Assembly: GCF_002101555.1 (NCBI RefSeq)
Contig: NZ_LQOL01000056.1
Location: forward strand, 62,001 to 126,000
Length of the DNA stretch: 64,000 nucleotides
Origin: Mycolicibacterium canariasense
GTDB lineage: Bacteria > Actinomycetota > Actinomycetes > Mycobacteriales > Mycobacteriaceae
Reading direction: 5' to 3'
In this document: positions 34,682 to 41,870 of the stretch, piece by piece
Position numbering within the stretch: the first letter of the stretch is position 1
How the letters are laid out: the number at the start of each line of letters is the position of its first letter
Position numbers and translations under genes: made by a program
The notes under the pieces: model-generated
The model's database searches: none
Told to the model about the DNA's origin: nothing
The model's input: only the letters and a program-made list of their open reading frames with translations

Positions 34682-35572
34682 ATGGCGGACATGAGGCTGG
34701 ACGGTCAGCAGCTGACCGCCTACGCGGCCGTCATCGAACTGGGCAGCTTCGACGCCGCCGCGACTCATTTACACATCACGCCATCGGCGGTCAGCCAGCG
34801 CATCAAGGCGCTGGAGCAGCGGGTCGGCCAGGTCCTCGTGGTTCGTGAAAAGCCTTGCCGAGCAACACAAGCCGGCGTGCCGCTGCTACGACTGGCTGCC
34901 CAGATGGCGTTGCTGGAGGCCGAGGCGCTGGCCGAGACCGGTGACGGGCCGCGGGAACCCATCAGGGTTGCCGTCGCGGTGAACGCGGACTCCATGGCGA
35001 CGTGGTTCTGCGGAATCTTCGCCCGGCTGCCGGGCATACTCTTCGATGTCCGGATCGAGGACCAGGACCATTCGGCCCGGCTGCTGCGCGCCGGCGAGGT
35101 GATGGGGGCCGTCACCACCGAGCGAACCGCCGTCTCCGGATGCCGGGTGCAATCCCTCGGCGTGATGCGCTACATCCCGGTGGCGAGTCCGGACTATCTG
35201 CGGCGGCACCTGCCCGGCGGTTTCACTGCGAAGGCGGCTGCCGAGGCGCCGTCGCTCGCCTGGAATCGCGATGATGCGCTGCAGGACAACCTGGTGCGCA
35301 AGGCATTTCGGCGCGATGTGCGTCGACCGGTGCACTATGTCCCGACCGCGGAGGGGTTCCGTGCGGCGGTCCAGGCGGGACTGGGGTGGGGCATGTACCC
35401 CGAGCAGCTGGTCGGCCCGGACTTCGTCCGGATCGCCGAGATCCATCTCGACGTCCCGCTGTACTGGCAGTGCTGGAAGCTGGACAGCCCGGTGGTGGAC
35501 ACCGTGACCGATGCCGTGCGGAGTGTGGCCGCGACGTTGGGGCCCAAGCTGGCGAAACGGCGGTCAACGTAG
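34682..35572 (+). CDS. LysR regulator of the ArgP/LysG type
   Basis: A 296-residue LTTR of the ArgP (IciA/LysG) group. The helix-turn-helix region is YAAVIELGSFDAAATHLHITPSAVSQRIKALEQ, followed by the group-specific VGQVLVVREKPCRATQAG. In M. tuberculosis LysG controls the lysine exporter LysE. No LysE-like gene lies in the window next to it. ATG 34682 follows the hydrolase stop by 12 bases; ATG 34691 is an alternative. The target here is unknown. Confidence 0.9.
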   Translation: MADMRLDGQQLTAYAAVIELGSFDAAATHLHITPSAVSQRIKALEQRVGQVLVVREKPCRATQAGVPLLRLAAQMALLEAEALAETGDGPREPIRVAVAVNADSMATWFCGIFARLPGILFDVRIEDQDHSARLLRAGEVMGAVTTERTAVSGCRVQSLGVMRYIPVASPDYLRRHLPGGFTAKAAAEAPSLAWNRDDALQDNLVRKAFRRDVRRPVHYVPTAEGFRAAVQAGLGWGMYPEQLVGPDFVRIAEIHLDVPLYWQCWKLDSPVVDTVTDAVRSVAATLGPKLAKRRST

Positions 35573-35574
35573 TC

Positions 35575-35625
35575 TATGACGGCTGTAATAAAGCCTGGTG
35601 ACGCTACACTATGACAATCGTCATA
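35575..35625. promoter_or_regulatory. Two TetR operators upstream of 35639
   Basis: TATGAC-N4-GTCATA at 35610-35625 is a perfect 6-base dyad. TATGAC-N4-GTAATA at 35575-35590 is a second copy with one mismatch. The two are 35 bases apart, in the 66-base gap before the TetR gene at 35639, so autoregulation is likely. The pair could also act on a neighbouring promoter. Confidence 0.7.
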
Positions 35626-35638
35626 ACGTGGAGGGTGA

Positions 35639-36217
35639 ATGGTCGGCAGTGACGGGGACGCTCGTGCCAGGATGGTGGCCGGTGCGGCCGAGATGATCCG
35701 GCACCGTGGCGTGCACGCCACCAGCGTGCGCGAGCTGGCCAAGCACACCGGCGCCCCACTCGGGTCGACCTATCACCATTTTCCCGGTGGCAAGAGCCAG
35801 CTCGCCGCCGAGGCCGTCCGGTGGGCCGACGACCTGACCGCGCGCAGGCTGACCGAGGCGATGGCGGCCGGGCCGGCCGACGGGCTGCAGGATTTCCTGG
35901 CGATGTGGCGACAGATCTTGGTGGACAGCGATTTCCAAGCCGGTTGTCCGGTGCTGGCGGTCGCCGTCGAGGAGATGGCCGACGGCGATTCCGCGCCGCG
36001 CGATGCGGCGGTGTTCGCGTTCGGGAACTGGACGACGATCCTTGCCGGCGCATTGCGCGAGAGTGGCGTGACGCCGCACCGAGCCACCGGGACGGCCACT
36101 TTGATCGTCGCGGCGGTGGAGGGCGCGGTCGCGATGTGCCGGGCGGAGCGGGCCACCCAACCGCTGGACACCGTTGGCGAGCAGTTGCACGATGTGCTGC
36201 GGGCGGTGCTCGGCTGA
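35639..36217 (+). CDS. TetR family regulator
   Basis: A 192-residue repressor. The helix-turn-helix lies at residues about 26-52 (TSVRELAKHTGAPLGSTYHHFPGGKSQL), with a C-terminal domain of the TetR_C class that has GCPVLAVAVEEM, a pattern of LmrA/YxaF-like regulators. ATG 35639 has GGAGGGTGA directly upstream. It ends six bases before the convergent devS gene. Two operators precede it. Confidence 0.9.
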   Translation: MVGSDGDARARMVAGAAEMIRHRGVHATSVRELAKHTGAPLGSTYHHFPGGKSQLAAEAVRWADDLTARRLTEAMAAGPADGLQDFLAMWRQILVDSDFQAGCPVLAVAVEEMADGDSAPRDAAVFAFGNWTTILAGALRESGVTPHRATGTATLIVAAVEGAVAMCRAERATQPLDTVGEQLHDVLRAVLG

Positions 36218-36223
36218 GGCCGA

Positions 36224-37924
36224 CTAGGGCAAGGGCACGTGCCAGCGCAGGACGGTTCCGCCGCCGGCAGCCCCGCTCACGGCGAGATCGCCACCGTACT
36301 CCTGGGCCCGCAGGCGCAGGTTCGCCAGCCCGCTCTCGGTGACCGGTCCGTCGAATCCCCGTCCGTTGTCAGCGATCTCGACGGTGAGATCGTCATCGAC
36401 CCGCACCGATACCGTGATTTCGGTGGCGCGGCCGTGTCGCACCGCATTACTGACGGCCTCGCGCACCACGGCCTCGGTGTGGTCGGCGATCGCCGGCTCG
36501 ATGACCGACAACGGGCCGTTGTATTGCGCGGTGGTGCGGACGTCGGCCGAGGTGAACTGGGCCAGCGCGGCGTCGAGGCGTTGGCGCAGCCGGGTGCTCC
36601 CCGCTGACCCGCTGTGCAGATCGAAGATTGCGGTCCGGATCTCGGAGATGACGTCCTGGAGGTCGTCCACGCATTTCTCGACCCGCTGTGCGGCGTCGGC
36701 CGGGCGGATCCGGGGGATGGCCCCTTGCAGAGCCAGCCCGGCGGCGAACAACCGCTGGATGACGTGGTCGTGCAGGTCCCGCGCAATGCGGTCGCGGTCG
36801 GTCAGCACGTCGAGTTCGTGCATCCGCCGCTGCGTGGTGGCCAACTGCCAGGCCAACGCCGCCTGGTCGGTGAACGCCGCTGCCATCGACAAGTCGTCCT
36901 CGGTGAACGGCGCGGCGCCCGCCTCGCGTTGGGTGATCACCACCCCGGCAACGGTTTCGGTGGTGCGCAGGGGAAGTACCAACGCGGGGCCCGCACTGCC
37001 CGCCACCTCGAGATGGGCCGCACACAGCGGAACTCGCCGGGCATACGCCGCACCGATCGGGCCGTCGGCCACCGGGATGGGCGCCAGGGCCGCGATGTCG
37101 ACTGGTTCGGCGCCGGTGACCTCGGCCACCAGAAGCTCGCCGACCGCCCCCGGCTCCTCGTCCTCGTCCTCGGCGATCGCGACGACGGCGACCGCCGACG
37201 AGGTGAGCTGACGGGCGCGCTCGGCGATGACCCGGAACACCGCGGCCGGGTCGGTGCCGGACAGCAATTCGGTCGCGATGTCCCGGGTGGCCTCGATCCA
37301 GGCCTGGCGTTGTTGCGATTGCTGGTACAGCCGGGCGTTCTCGATCGCGATGCCGGCGGCTGCGGCCAGGGCCTGCGCGAGCACTTGGTCGTCCTCGCTG
37401 AAGGGCTGGCCCGAGTTCTTCTCGGTGAGATAGAGATTGCCGAAGACCTCGTCCCGAATCCTGATCGGGACGCCCAGAAACGTCGTCATGGGCGGGTGGT
37501 GCGGCGGGAAGCCGACCGACGCCACGTGGTCCCGGATGTTGTCCAACCGGATCGGGCGTGGATCGTCGATGAGCACACCGAGCACACCGAGGCCCTGCGG
37601 CAGATTGCCGATCTGGTGACGGGTGGGCTCGTCGATGCCCTCGTAGACGAATTCGACGAGTTCGTGCCCGTGGCCGCGCACGCCCAGTGCCCCGTACCGG
37701 GCGTCGATCAATTCGATCGCGGTGTGCACGATCGTCCTGAGCGTCGCGTCGAGTTCCAGGCCGGCCGTGACCGTCAGCATCGCGTCGACCAGCCCGTCCA
37801 GCCGGTCCCGGCCCTCCACGATCTGCTCGACCCGGTCTTGCACCTCACTGAGCAGCTCTCGCAGCCTCAACTGCGACAGCGTCTCGCGCAGTGGGCGGTT
37901 GCGTCCGTCATCCGGTCCAGGCAC
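36224..37924 (-). CDS. devS: Sensor histidine kinase DevS/DosS
   Basis: A 566-residue kinase with two GAF domains (about residues 60-200 and 225-365), a HisKA_3 dimerisation domain and an HATPase. GAF-A has the PPHHPPM segment holding the proximal haem His of M. tuberculosis DosS (His149 there). The phosphorylation site is His in ARDLHDHVIQRLF, near residue 381; the N-box VREAVSNAVRHG and G-box DNGRGFDG follow. It senses hypoxia, NO and CO through haem and phosphorylates DevR. It starts nine bases after the devR stop, so devR and devS are co-transcribed. Confidence 0.95.
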   Translation of the reverse strand: MPGPDDGRNRPLRETLSQLRLRELLSEVQDRVEQIVEGRDRLDGLVDAMLTVTAGLELDATLRTIVHTAIELIDARYGALGVRGHGHELVEFVYEGIDEPTRHQIGNLPQGLGVLGVLIDDPRPIRLDNIRDHVASVGFPPHHPPMTTFLGVPIRIRDEVFGNLYLTEKNSGQPFSEDDQVLAQALAAAAGIAIENARLYQQSQQRQAWIEATRDIATELLSGTDPAAVFRVIAERARQLTSSAVAVVAIAEDEDEEPGAVGELLVAEVTGAEPVDIAALAPIPVADGPIGAAYARRVPLCAAHLEVAGSAGPALVLPLRTTETVAGVVITQREAGAAPFTEDDLSMAAAFTDQAALAWQLATTQRRMHELDVLTDRDRIARDLHDHVIQRLFAAGLALQGAIPRIRPADAAQRVEKCVDDLQDVISEIRTAIFDLHSGSAGSTRLRQRLDAALAQFTSADVRTTAQYNGPLSVIEPAIADHTEAVVREAVSNAVRHGRATEITVSVRVDDDLTVEIADNGRGFDGPVTESGLANLRLRAQEYGGDLAVSGAAGGGTVLRWHVPLP

Positions 37925-37933
37925 AGCTGGATT

Positions 37934-38581
37934 CTATTGTCCGCGCTGGACCGGGCGATCGAGCTTCGAGACATAGACAGCGGCCTGGGTGCGGCGCTGC
38001 ATGCCCAGCTTGGCCAGCAGCCGGGACACGTAGTTCTTGACGGTCTTCTCCGCCAGGAACATCCGGGCGGCGATCTGCTTGTTGGTCAAGCCCTCACCGA
38101 GCAGGTCCAGCAACACCCGTTCCTGATCGGTCAGTCCGGACAGCGGATCGGAATGGTCGCTCGAACCGCGCAGCTTGGCCATCAGGGCTGCGGCGGCCCG
38201 GTTGTCGAGCAGGGACCGGCCGGCTCCGACGTCCTTGATGGCCTGCGCCAACTCCATCCCCTTGATGTCTTTCACCACGTAGCCGCTCGCACCGGCCAGG
38301 ATCGCGTCCAGCATCGCCTCGTCGGAAGTGAAGGAGGTCAGCATCAGACAGCGCAGATCGGGCAGTTGGGACAGCAAGTCACGGCACAGCTCGATTCCGT
38401 TTCCGTCGGGCAGCCGGACGTCGAGCACCGCCACGTCGGGGCGCAGCGCCGGTATCCGGGCCAGAGCCTCGGACACCGACCCGGCCTCGCCGATCACATC
38501 GAGATCGGCGTCCGACCCGAGGAGGTCGACGAGCCCACGGCGCACCACCTCATGGTCGTCGACGAGGAACACGGAGACCAT
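37934..38581 (-). CDS. devR: Dormancy response regulator DevR/DosR
   Basis: A 215-residue NarL-family response regulator. The receiver domain has Asp8-Asp9, the phospho-acceptor Asp54 (LDVRLPDG), Thr82 and Lys104. The C-terminal LuxR helix-turn-helix reads GLTNKQIAARMFLAEKTVKNYV, with Lys179, Lys182 and Asn183 that contact DNA in M. tuberculosis DosR. Thr198 is kept, while the position of Thr205 is Ser205. Phosphorylated DevR activates the dormancy regulon at sites of type TTSGGGACTWWAGTCCCSAA. ATG 38581 is the conserved start. It heads the devR-devS operon. Confidence 0.95.
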   Translation of the reverse strand: MVSVFLVDDHEVVRRGLVDLLGSDADLDVIGEAGSVSEALARIPALRPDVAVLDVRLPDGNGIELCRDLLSQLPDLRCLMLTSFTSDEAMLDAILAGASGYVVKDIKGMELAQAIKDVGAGRSLLDNRAAAALMAKLRGSSDHSDPLSGLTDQERVLLDLLGEGLTNKQIAARMFLAEKTVKNYVSRLLAKLGMQRRTQAAVYVSKLDRPVQRGQ

Positions 38582-38657
38582 GGGCGGACCTTTCGCGAGA
38601 GGATCTGTCCTCACCATTGTGGACGCATGGCGCGGGCAGCGGCAGCCGAAGCGGGCA

Positions 38658-39632
38658 TCAGATCTCGACCCGCAGCACGTCGTGCAGCGGTCGGCGGGGT
38701 GTCGGCGGGGGCACCTCCTCCAGCGATGAGGCGACCCCCAGCCGCACCACCACCTGCGGCGCGGCGCGTCCGACGAGCGCGCTGATGATCTCCCGGCTGA
38801 CGGGCACCTCGGTCAGATGGCTGAGCGTGCACGACGACAACCCGGCCATGGTGGCGTCCAGCAACACCGACGACAGCGCCTCGCCGGCGGCCACGATGCC
38901 CTCCCGGCTGTCGTCGGGGGCGGAGATGACCAGCAGCCGGGCCTGATCCTCGCCGACGTCGAGCCGGCGCTCGCGATTGCCCGTGACCGGGAAGGTCCGT
39001 CCGACATCGACGCGATCGGCTTCCTGCGCCGATATCAGCGCGGTGTGTGGGATGCCATCGCTCACCTCGTAGGGGGTTGTCCACCAAGTGATCTCGTGGT
39101 GGTACTCGGAATCGTAGAGACGTACCGCGTCGGTCAGGGCGGAGGCCTCGGCGAGGGCCGGGCGGTCGGCGGGGTCGACGACGTCGACGGCGCAGCCGAA
39201 GTGCTCAGTGGTGCGCAACATGCGCTCGAACGCGTCCCAGTCCGGTGGTGCCGCGAACGGCAACCGGTCGGTGCGTCTGCGCAGGATGGCATCGGCACGC
39301 TGCCGCTGGTCGTCGGTGACCTGTGCCAGCTTGCTCAGACCGATGTCCGCGACGTGATACCGGTCTTCGGCGTCGGGATACAACGCCACGTGCGCGGTGT
39401 AACCGGCCGCGGCGACGGCCACCCGGAAATGATCGAGGGCGGCCCCACAACTGATCAGGGCTTGCCGGCCACCGGCATCCGAGGCGACCAGATGATCGGG
39501 ATCGATGAACAGCGATATGGTGCCGGACCGGATCACCCAGCGCCACGGCTGGCTGTTGTGATACGACGGGGCGCGGCACGCCAGGTGTACGGCATCCTCG
39601 ACGAGCGTGACGGGGACGAGTGTCGTCGGCAT
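38658..39632 (-). CDS. Acg-like nitroreductase family protein
   Basis: A 324-residue protein of the Acg (Rv2032) group, a tandem nitroreductase fold in one chain. It has APSYHNSQPWRWV near the N-terminus, RRRTDRLPF in the middle and SSVLLDATMAGLSSCTLSHLTEVP in the second half. Acg homologues are DosR regulon members of unclear chemistry, some binding FMN. ATG 39632 is the start next to the conserved MPTTLVPVT; the frame to 39734 is not used. It is divergent from nothing close; a DosR box lies 34 bases upstream, so DevR probably induces it. It sits 76 bases before devR. Confidence 0.88.
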   Translation of the reverse strand: MPTTLVPVTLVEDAVHLACRAPSYHNSQPWRWVIRSGTISLFIDPDHLVASDAGGRQALISCGAALDHFRVAVAAAGYTAHVALYPDAEDRYHVADIGLSKLAQVTDDQRQRADAILRRRTDRLPFAAPPDWDAFERMLRTTEHFGCAVDVVDPADRPALAEASALTDAVRLYDSEYHHEITWWTTPYEVSDGIPHTALISAQEADRVDVGRTFPVTGNRERRLDVGEDQARLLVISAPDDSREGIVAAGEALSSVLLDATMAGLSSCTLSHLTEVPVSREIISALVGRAAPQVVVRLGVASSLEEVPPPTPRRPLHDVLRVEI

Positions 39633-39665
39633 GTGTCGATCCTGCGCTGCGGACCGGTCGGCAGG

Positions 39666-39685
39666 GCAGGGCCAGAAGTCCCTAA
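39666..39685 (-). promoter_or_regulatory. DosR (DevR) binding box
   Basis: Read on the minus strand, the 20 bases from 39685 to 39666 begin TTAGGGACTTCTGGCCCT, close to the DosR consensus TTSGGGACTWWAGTCCCSAA. The site is 34 bases before the acg-like start. The position fits activation by DevR, which is encoded next door. Confidence 0.75.
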
Positions 39686-39730
39686 TCGGATGTGAGGTGC
39701 GCCGGTGATCCGGCGCCCCGGGCGGCGGTT

Positions 39731-39868
39731 TCACGAACCCGGACGGGAACCCTCCAGGTAGGCCACGATGGCGTTGGGCAGACCGCGGCGGGCTTCACGG
39801 CCATCCGGAAATGGGCGGTTCAGTTCCATCCCGACGGTCTGGGTGGTTCCGCCGCGGACCTGGCACAC
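39731..39868 (-). CDS. Candidate 45-residue protein
   Basis: Between the TetR gene and the acg-like gene a short minus-strand frame from GTG 39868 to TGA 39731 encodes 45 residues (VCQVRGGTTQTVGME at the start). Codon use looks like the neighbouring genes. The frame is open back to a stop near 39890, but no better start is present. There is no clear ribosome binding site and I know no homologue. It could be a small protein or the tail of a lost gene. Confidence 0.35.
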   Translation of the reverse strand: MCQVRGGTTQTVGMELNRPFPDGREARRGLPNAIVAYLEGSRPGS

Positions 39869-39914
39869 GGCGGCGCGGTCGCATACCGGATTGCATTGCT
39901 ACTCGCCGGCCGGT

Positions 39915-40511
39915 TCAGGTGACCTTGAGCGCCGGTCCGATCCACCGCCGTAGGTAGGCCCGCAGCCGGGCGCCGGTCCGCGGTGGATCGGTCGGCGCGA
40001 CGATCATCGACTGGATGTTGCGCAACAGGAACTCGACCAGCTCGTCGAGGGTGTCATCGTCATAACCCATTGCCGCCCAGTCGATATGGGTGTGGCGCAA
40101 CATCGTCCGGCACCGGGCGATGACGTCGGCGGTGAGCATGCCACGGCTGAAGCTGCTGGTGCGGTCGCTGTCCAGCAGCAATTCCAGCAACGGCTCGTGG
40201 GGGAGTCGTTCGATGATGTAGGCGACCACCTCGACCAGTTGGTCGGTAGCGCTCAGGTTCGCCGTCCGGATACCGACCTGGGCAACGAAGCCCTCCAAAC
40301 TCACCTCTGCCACCGCGGTGAACAGTTCTTCGGTACCGGTGAAGTAGCGGTAGATGGTCCTGCGGGTGATCCCGAGCGCCTCGGACACGTCGGCCAATGC
40401 GGTGCGGCCGGCGCCCCGCTCGTCGATCATCGCCCTGGTGGCGTCGATGATCCGCTTGCGCGCCTCGGCATCGTCGGTCGGTGGCGCGCCGCCCCATCCT
40501 TTGCGTCCCAC
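39915..40511 (-). CDS. TetR family regulator (GWGG-arm subfamily)
   Basis: A 198-residue TetR repressor, third member of the subfamily in this window. It has GRKGWGGAPPTDDAEA, the helix-turn-helix ALADVSEALGITRRTIYRYFTGTEEL, and HTHIDWAAMGYDDDTLDELVEFLL. GTG 40511 is preferred because GGAAGAG precedes it and the paralogues begin at this point; ATG 40538 would add nine residues. It follows the small membrane protein gene at 40555-40866 on the same strand with a 43-base gap, and may be co-transcribed with it. No dyad was seen nearby. Confidence 0.87.
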   Translation of the reverse strand: MGRKGWGGAPPTDDAEARKRIIDATRAMIDERGAGRTALADVSEALGITRRTIYRYFTGTEELFTAVAEVSLEGFVAQVGIRTANLSATDQLVEVVAYIIERLPHEPLLELLLDSDRTSSFSRGMLTADVIARCRTMLRHTHIDWAAMGYDDDTLDELVEFLLRNIQSMIVAPTDPPRTGARLRAYLRRWIGPALKVT

Positions 40512-40554
40512 ACCCGCGACTCTTCCAGATGGCGACATCGGCGTGCACGCAGCA

Positions 40555-40866
40555 TCACGGGCACTGTCCGTTGTTGACGCACGTCGGTGCCGCGGTCGCC
40601 TTGTAGGTCGGCGCCGCGAACGTTGTGGCCGGCATCGATTCGGGCACCTGGGCGGTGGCCGTGGATCCCAGCTTCATGGCCGCGGTGGGGTTGATCAGCA
40701 TGGCCGGCACGGTCGGTGACGAGTAGGTGCCGGTGGTCGAGGAATCTCCCGATCCGCCGGCCACCGTTGCGCTCGGGCCGCCGCCGCCGATGATTTCGAT
40801 CAGGAGCGCGACGACGACGGCCCCGCCGCCGACCACGGCACACACTCTCTTCTGCAGATCCGCCAT
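40555..40866 (-). CDS. Small membrane-anchored or exported protein
   Basis: A 103-residue protein with one N-terminal hydrophobic helix (VCAVVGGGAVVVALLIEIIG, residues 8-27), a glycine-serine-threonine rich middle, and a C-terminal pair of Cys in TCVNNGQCP. It is either anchored by the uncleaved helix or secreted. Unknown function; similar small proteins are common in mycobacteria. GGAGGAGCGACG precedes ATG 40866. It is upstream of the TetR gene on the same strand. Confidence 0.75.
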   Translation of the reverse strand: MADLQKRVCAVVGGGAVVVALLIEIIGGGGPSATVAGGSGDSSTTGTYSSPTVPAMLINPTAAMKLGSTATAQVPESMPATTFAAPTYKATAAPTCVNNGQCP

Positions 40867-41081
40867 CGTCGCTCCTCCACGGACTCGGCGTCGTTTGATG
40901 CGAGGAACAAGCACGACTGGGGTTCGTGAATTCCCGAAAATGACTGTCTCAGCAGGCTTTACGAGCATCCACATGTGACAGGCAGCCCACAGCTGGGCGC
41001 GCAGGCCGCAGATCTGGGGCCGGTCAGGCGCCGTGCCGGCCACCATCCATCAGATCGTCTACGACAAAGGTCGAACGGCAA
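40867..41081. other. Intergenic stretch without a gene
   Basis: No gene is visible between the small membrane protein start and the terminator at 41082. The part nearest 40867 must contain the promoter of the minus-strand gene 40555-40866, but no clear -35/-10 pair was found. Confidence 0.4.
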
Positions 41082-41123
41082 AAGGCCCGCCCGGTGAGTC
41101 GAGTGACTCGCCGGGCAGGCCTT
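41082..41123 (-). terminator. Strong intrinsic terminator
   Basis: Arms 41082-41100 and 41105-41123 pair almost perfectly: AAGGCC, GCCCGG and GAGTC match GACTC, CCGGGC and GGCCTT with two single mismatches, around a 4-base loop. On the minus strand the hairpin is followed by TTTT, so it terminates transcription coming from the STAS gene and the small ORF at 41135-41197. Confidence 0.82.
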
Positions 41124-41134
41124 GTGCGGTGGAG

Positions 41135-41197
41135 TTAGTGAGCCGGCTTGCGGTGACGGCGTACGAGAGCGGTCAGCCAGCGAACGTCGAGCAACAT
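41135..41197 (-). CDS. Candidate 20-residue basic protein downstream of STAS gene
   Basis: ATG 41197 to TAA 41135 encodes 20 residues (MLLDVRWLTALVRRHRKPAH) with a hydrophobic first half and a basic second half. A very strong ribosome binding site AAGGAAAGG lies eight bases upstream, and the strong terminator starts 12 bases after the stop. It begins 18 bases after the STAS gene on the same strand, so both are probably one transcript. It is too short for usual gene finders. It could be a membrane-active peptide or a regulatory leader. I do not recognise homologues. Confidence 0.55.
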   Translation of the reverse strand: MLLDVRWLTALVRRHRKPAH

Positions 41198-41215
41198 GTG
41201 ATCCGCCTTTCCTTG

Positions 41216-41638
41216 TTATGCGGTCTTGTGCAGCAGTGGGAGCAGCCGCCGACGGGCGAGGGTGCCCTCGGCGAAGTGATGCAGCGCCTCGGGAACCGAC
41301 GCGGTGATCGGGAAGGCGTCGTCGAGCAACCGCAGTATGTCGAGCACCTGCGGGCTGGCCACCAGGGCCCATTCCACCCCGGCCAGATCGCACTCGTCAT
41401 CGAGTCCGTACAGCAGGGACACGCCACGGGCGGACAGTCCGGTCACGCCGCTGAGGTCCAACACGAACGGCTTCTCGGTGAGCACCAACTGCCGGACCCG
41501 GTGAGTGAGTCGATCGAAGTTGGCGTCGTCGATGACGCCGGTCAGTGTTGCGACGGTCGCCAGATGGCGGCACTGCGCACGCAACTGGGCACCGTCACAC
41601 TCGACCGCCGGATTGCCGTACCGGAATGCGATCGTCAT
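41216..41638 (-). CDS. STAS domain (anti-sigma factor antagonist-like) protein
   Basis: A 140-residue STAS-fold protein. The core pattern is ATLTGVIDDANFDRLTHRVRQL, then PFVLDLSGVTGLSARGVSLLYGLDDEC, in which the Ser of DLSGV..SARG marks the site normally phosphorylated in anti-anti-sigma factors. Such proteins free sigma factors such as SigF by binding their anti-sigma factor; no partner gene is adjacent. ATG 41638 begins the fold. It is preceded by an unusually AT-rich promoter region and followed by the small ORF. Confidence 0.83.
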   Translation of the reverse strand: MTIAFRYGNPAVECDGAQLRAQCRHLATVATLTGVIDDANFDRLTHRVRQLVLTEKPFVLDLSGVTGLSARGVSLLYGLDDECDLAGVEWALVASPQVLDILRLLDDAFPITASVPEALHHFAEGTLARRRLLPLLHKTA

Positions 41639-41695
41639 GTTGGGCCTCCCTTCGGTGTCTCTCACGTCGGTGAACGTGATACCGAAGTTATCCAC

Positions 41696-41870
41696 CGAAT
41701 TTAAGGTACCTGGGAGTACGCATTAATACTTTGCTAAGAAGTGCTCCTGATACGCACGTAAGGGTTTGCTGAGAAAAACGTATAGCGTTGTGTTGCAACA
41801 TATTTCGCTAAAATAAGACAATCTCTCAGTAATTGACGCCAACTTACCGTGCAGTAGCCTAAGTGTATTC
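41696..41870. promoter_or_regulatory. AT-rich intergenic region
   Basis: About 175 bases that are far richer in A and T than the rest of the window. They lie upstream of the STAS gene and beyond the stop of the LigD-like gene. It probably contains the STAS promoter; several -10-like hexamers occur but no pair stands out. Such AT-rich segments in a GC-rich genome are also favoured by Lsr2. No ORF is present. Confidence 0.5.

Noticed and set aside
38599..38612. GAGGA-N4-TCCTC dyad before devR as a DosR box
   Set aside because: It matches the DosR consensus at few core positions; too weak to call.
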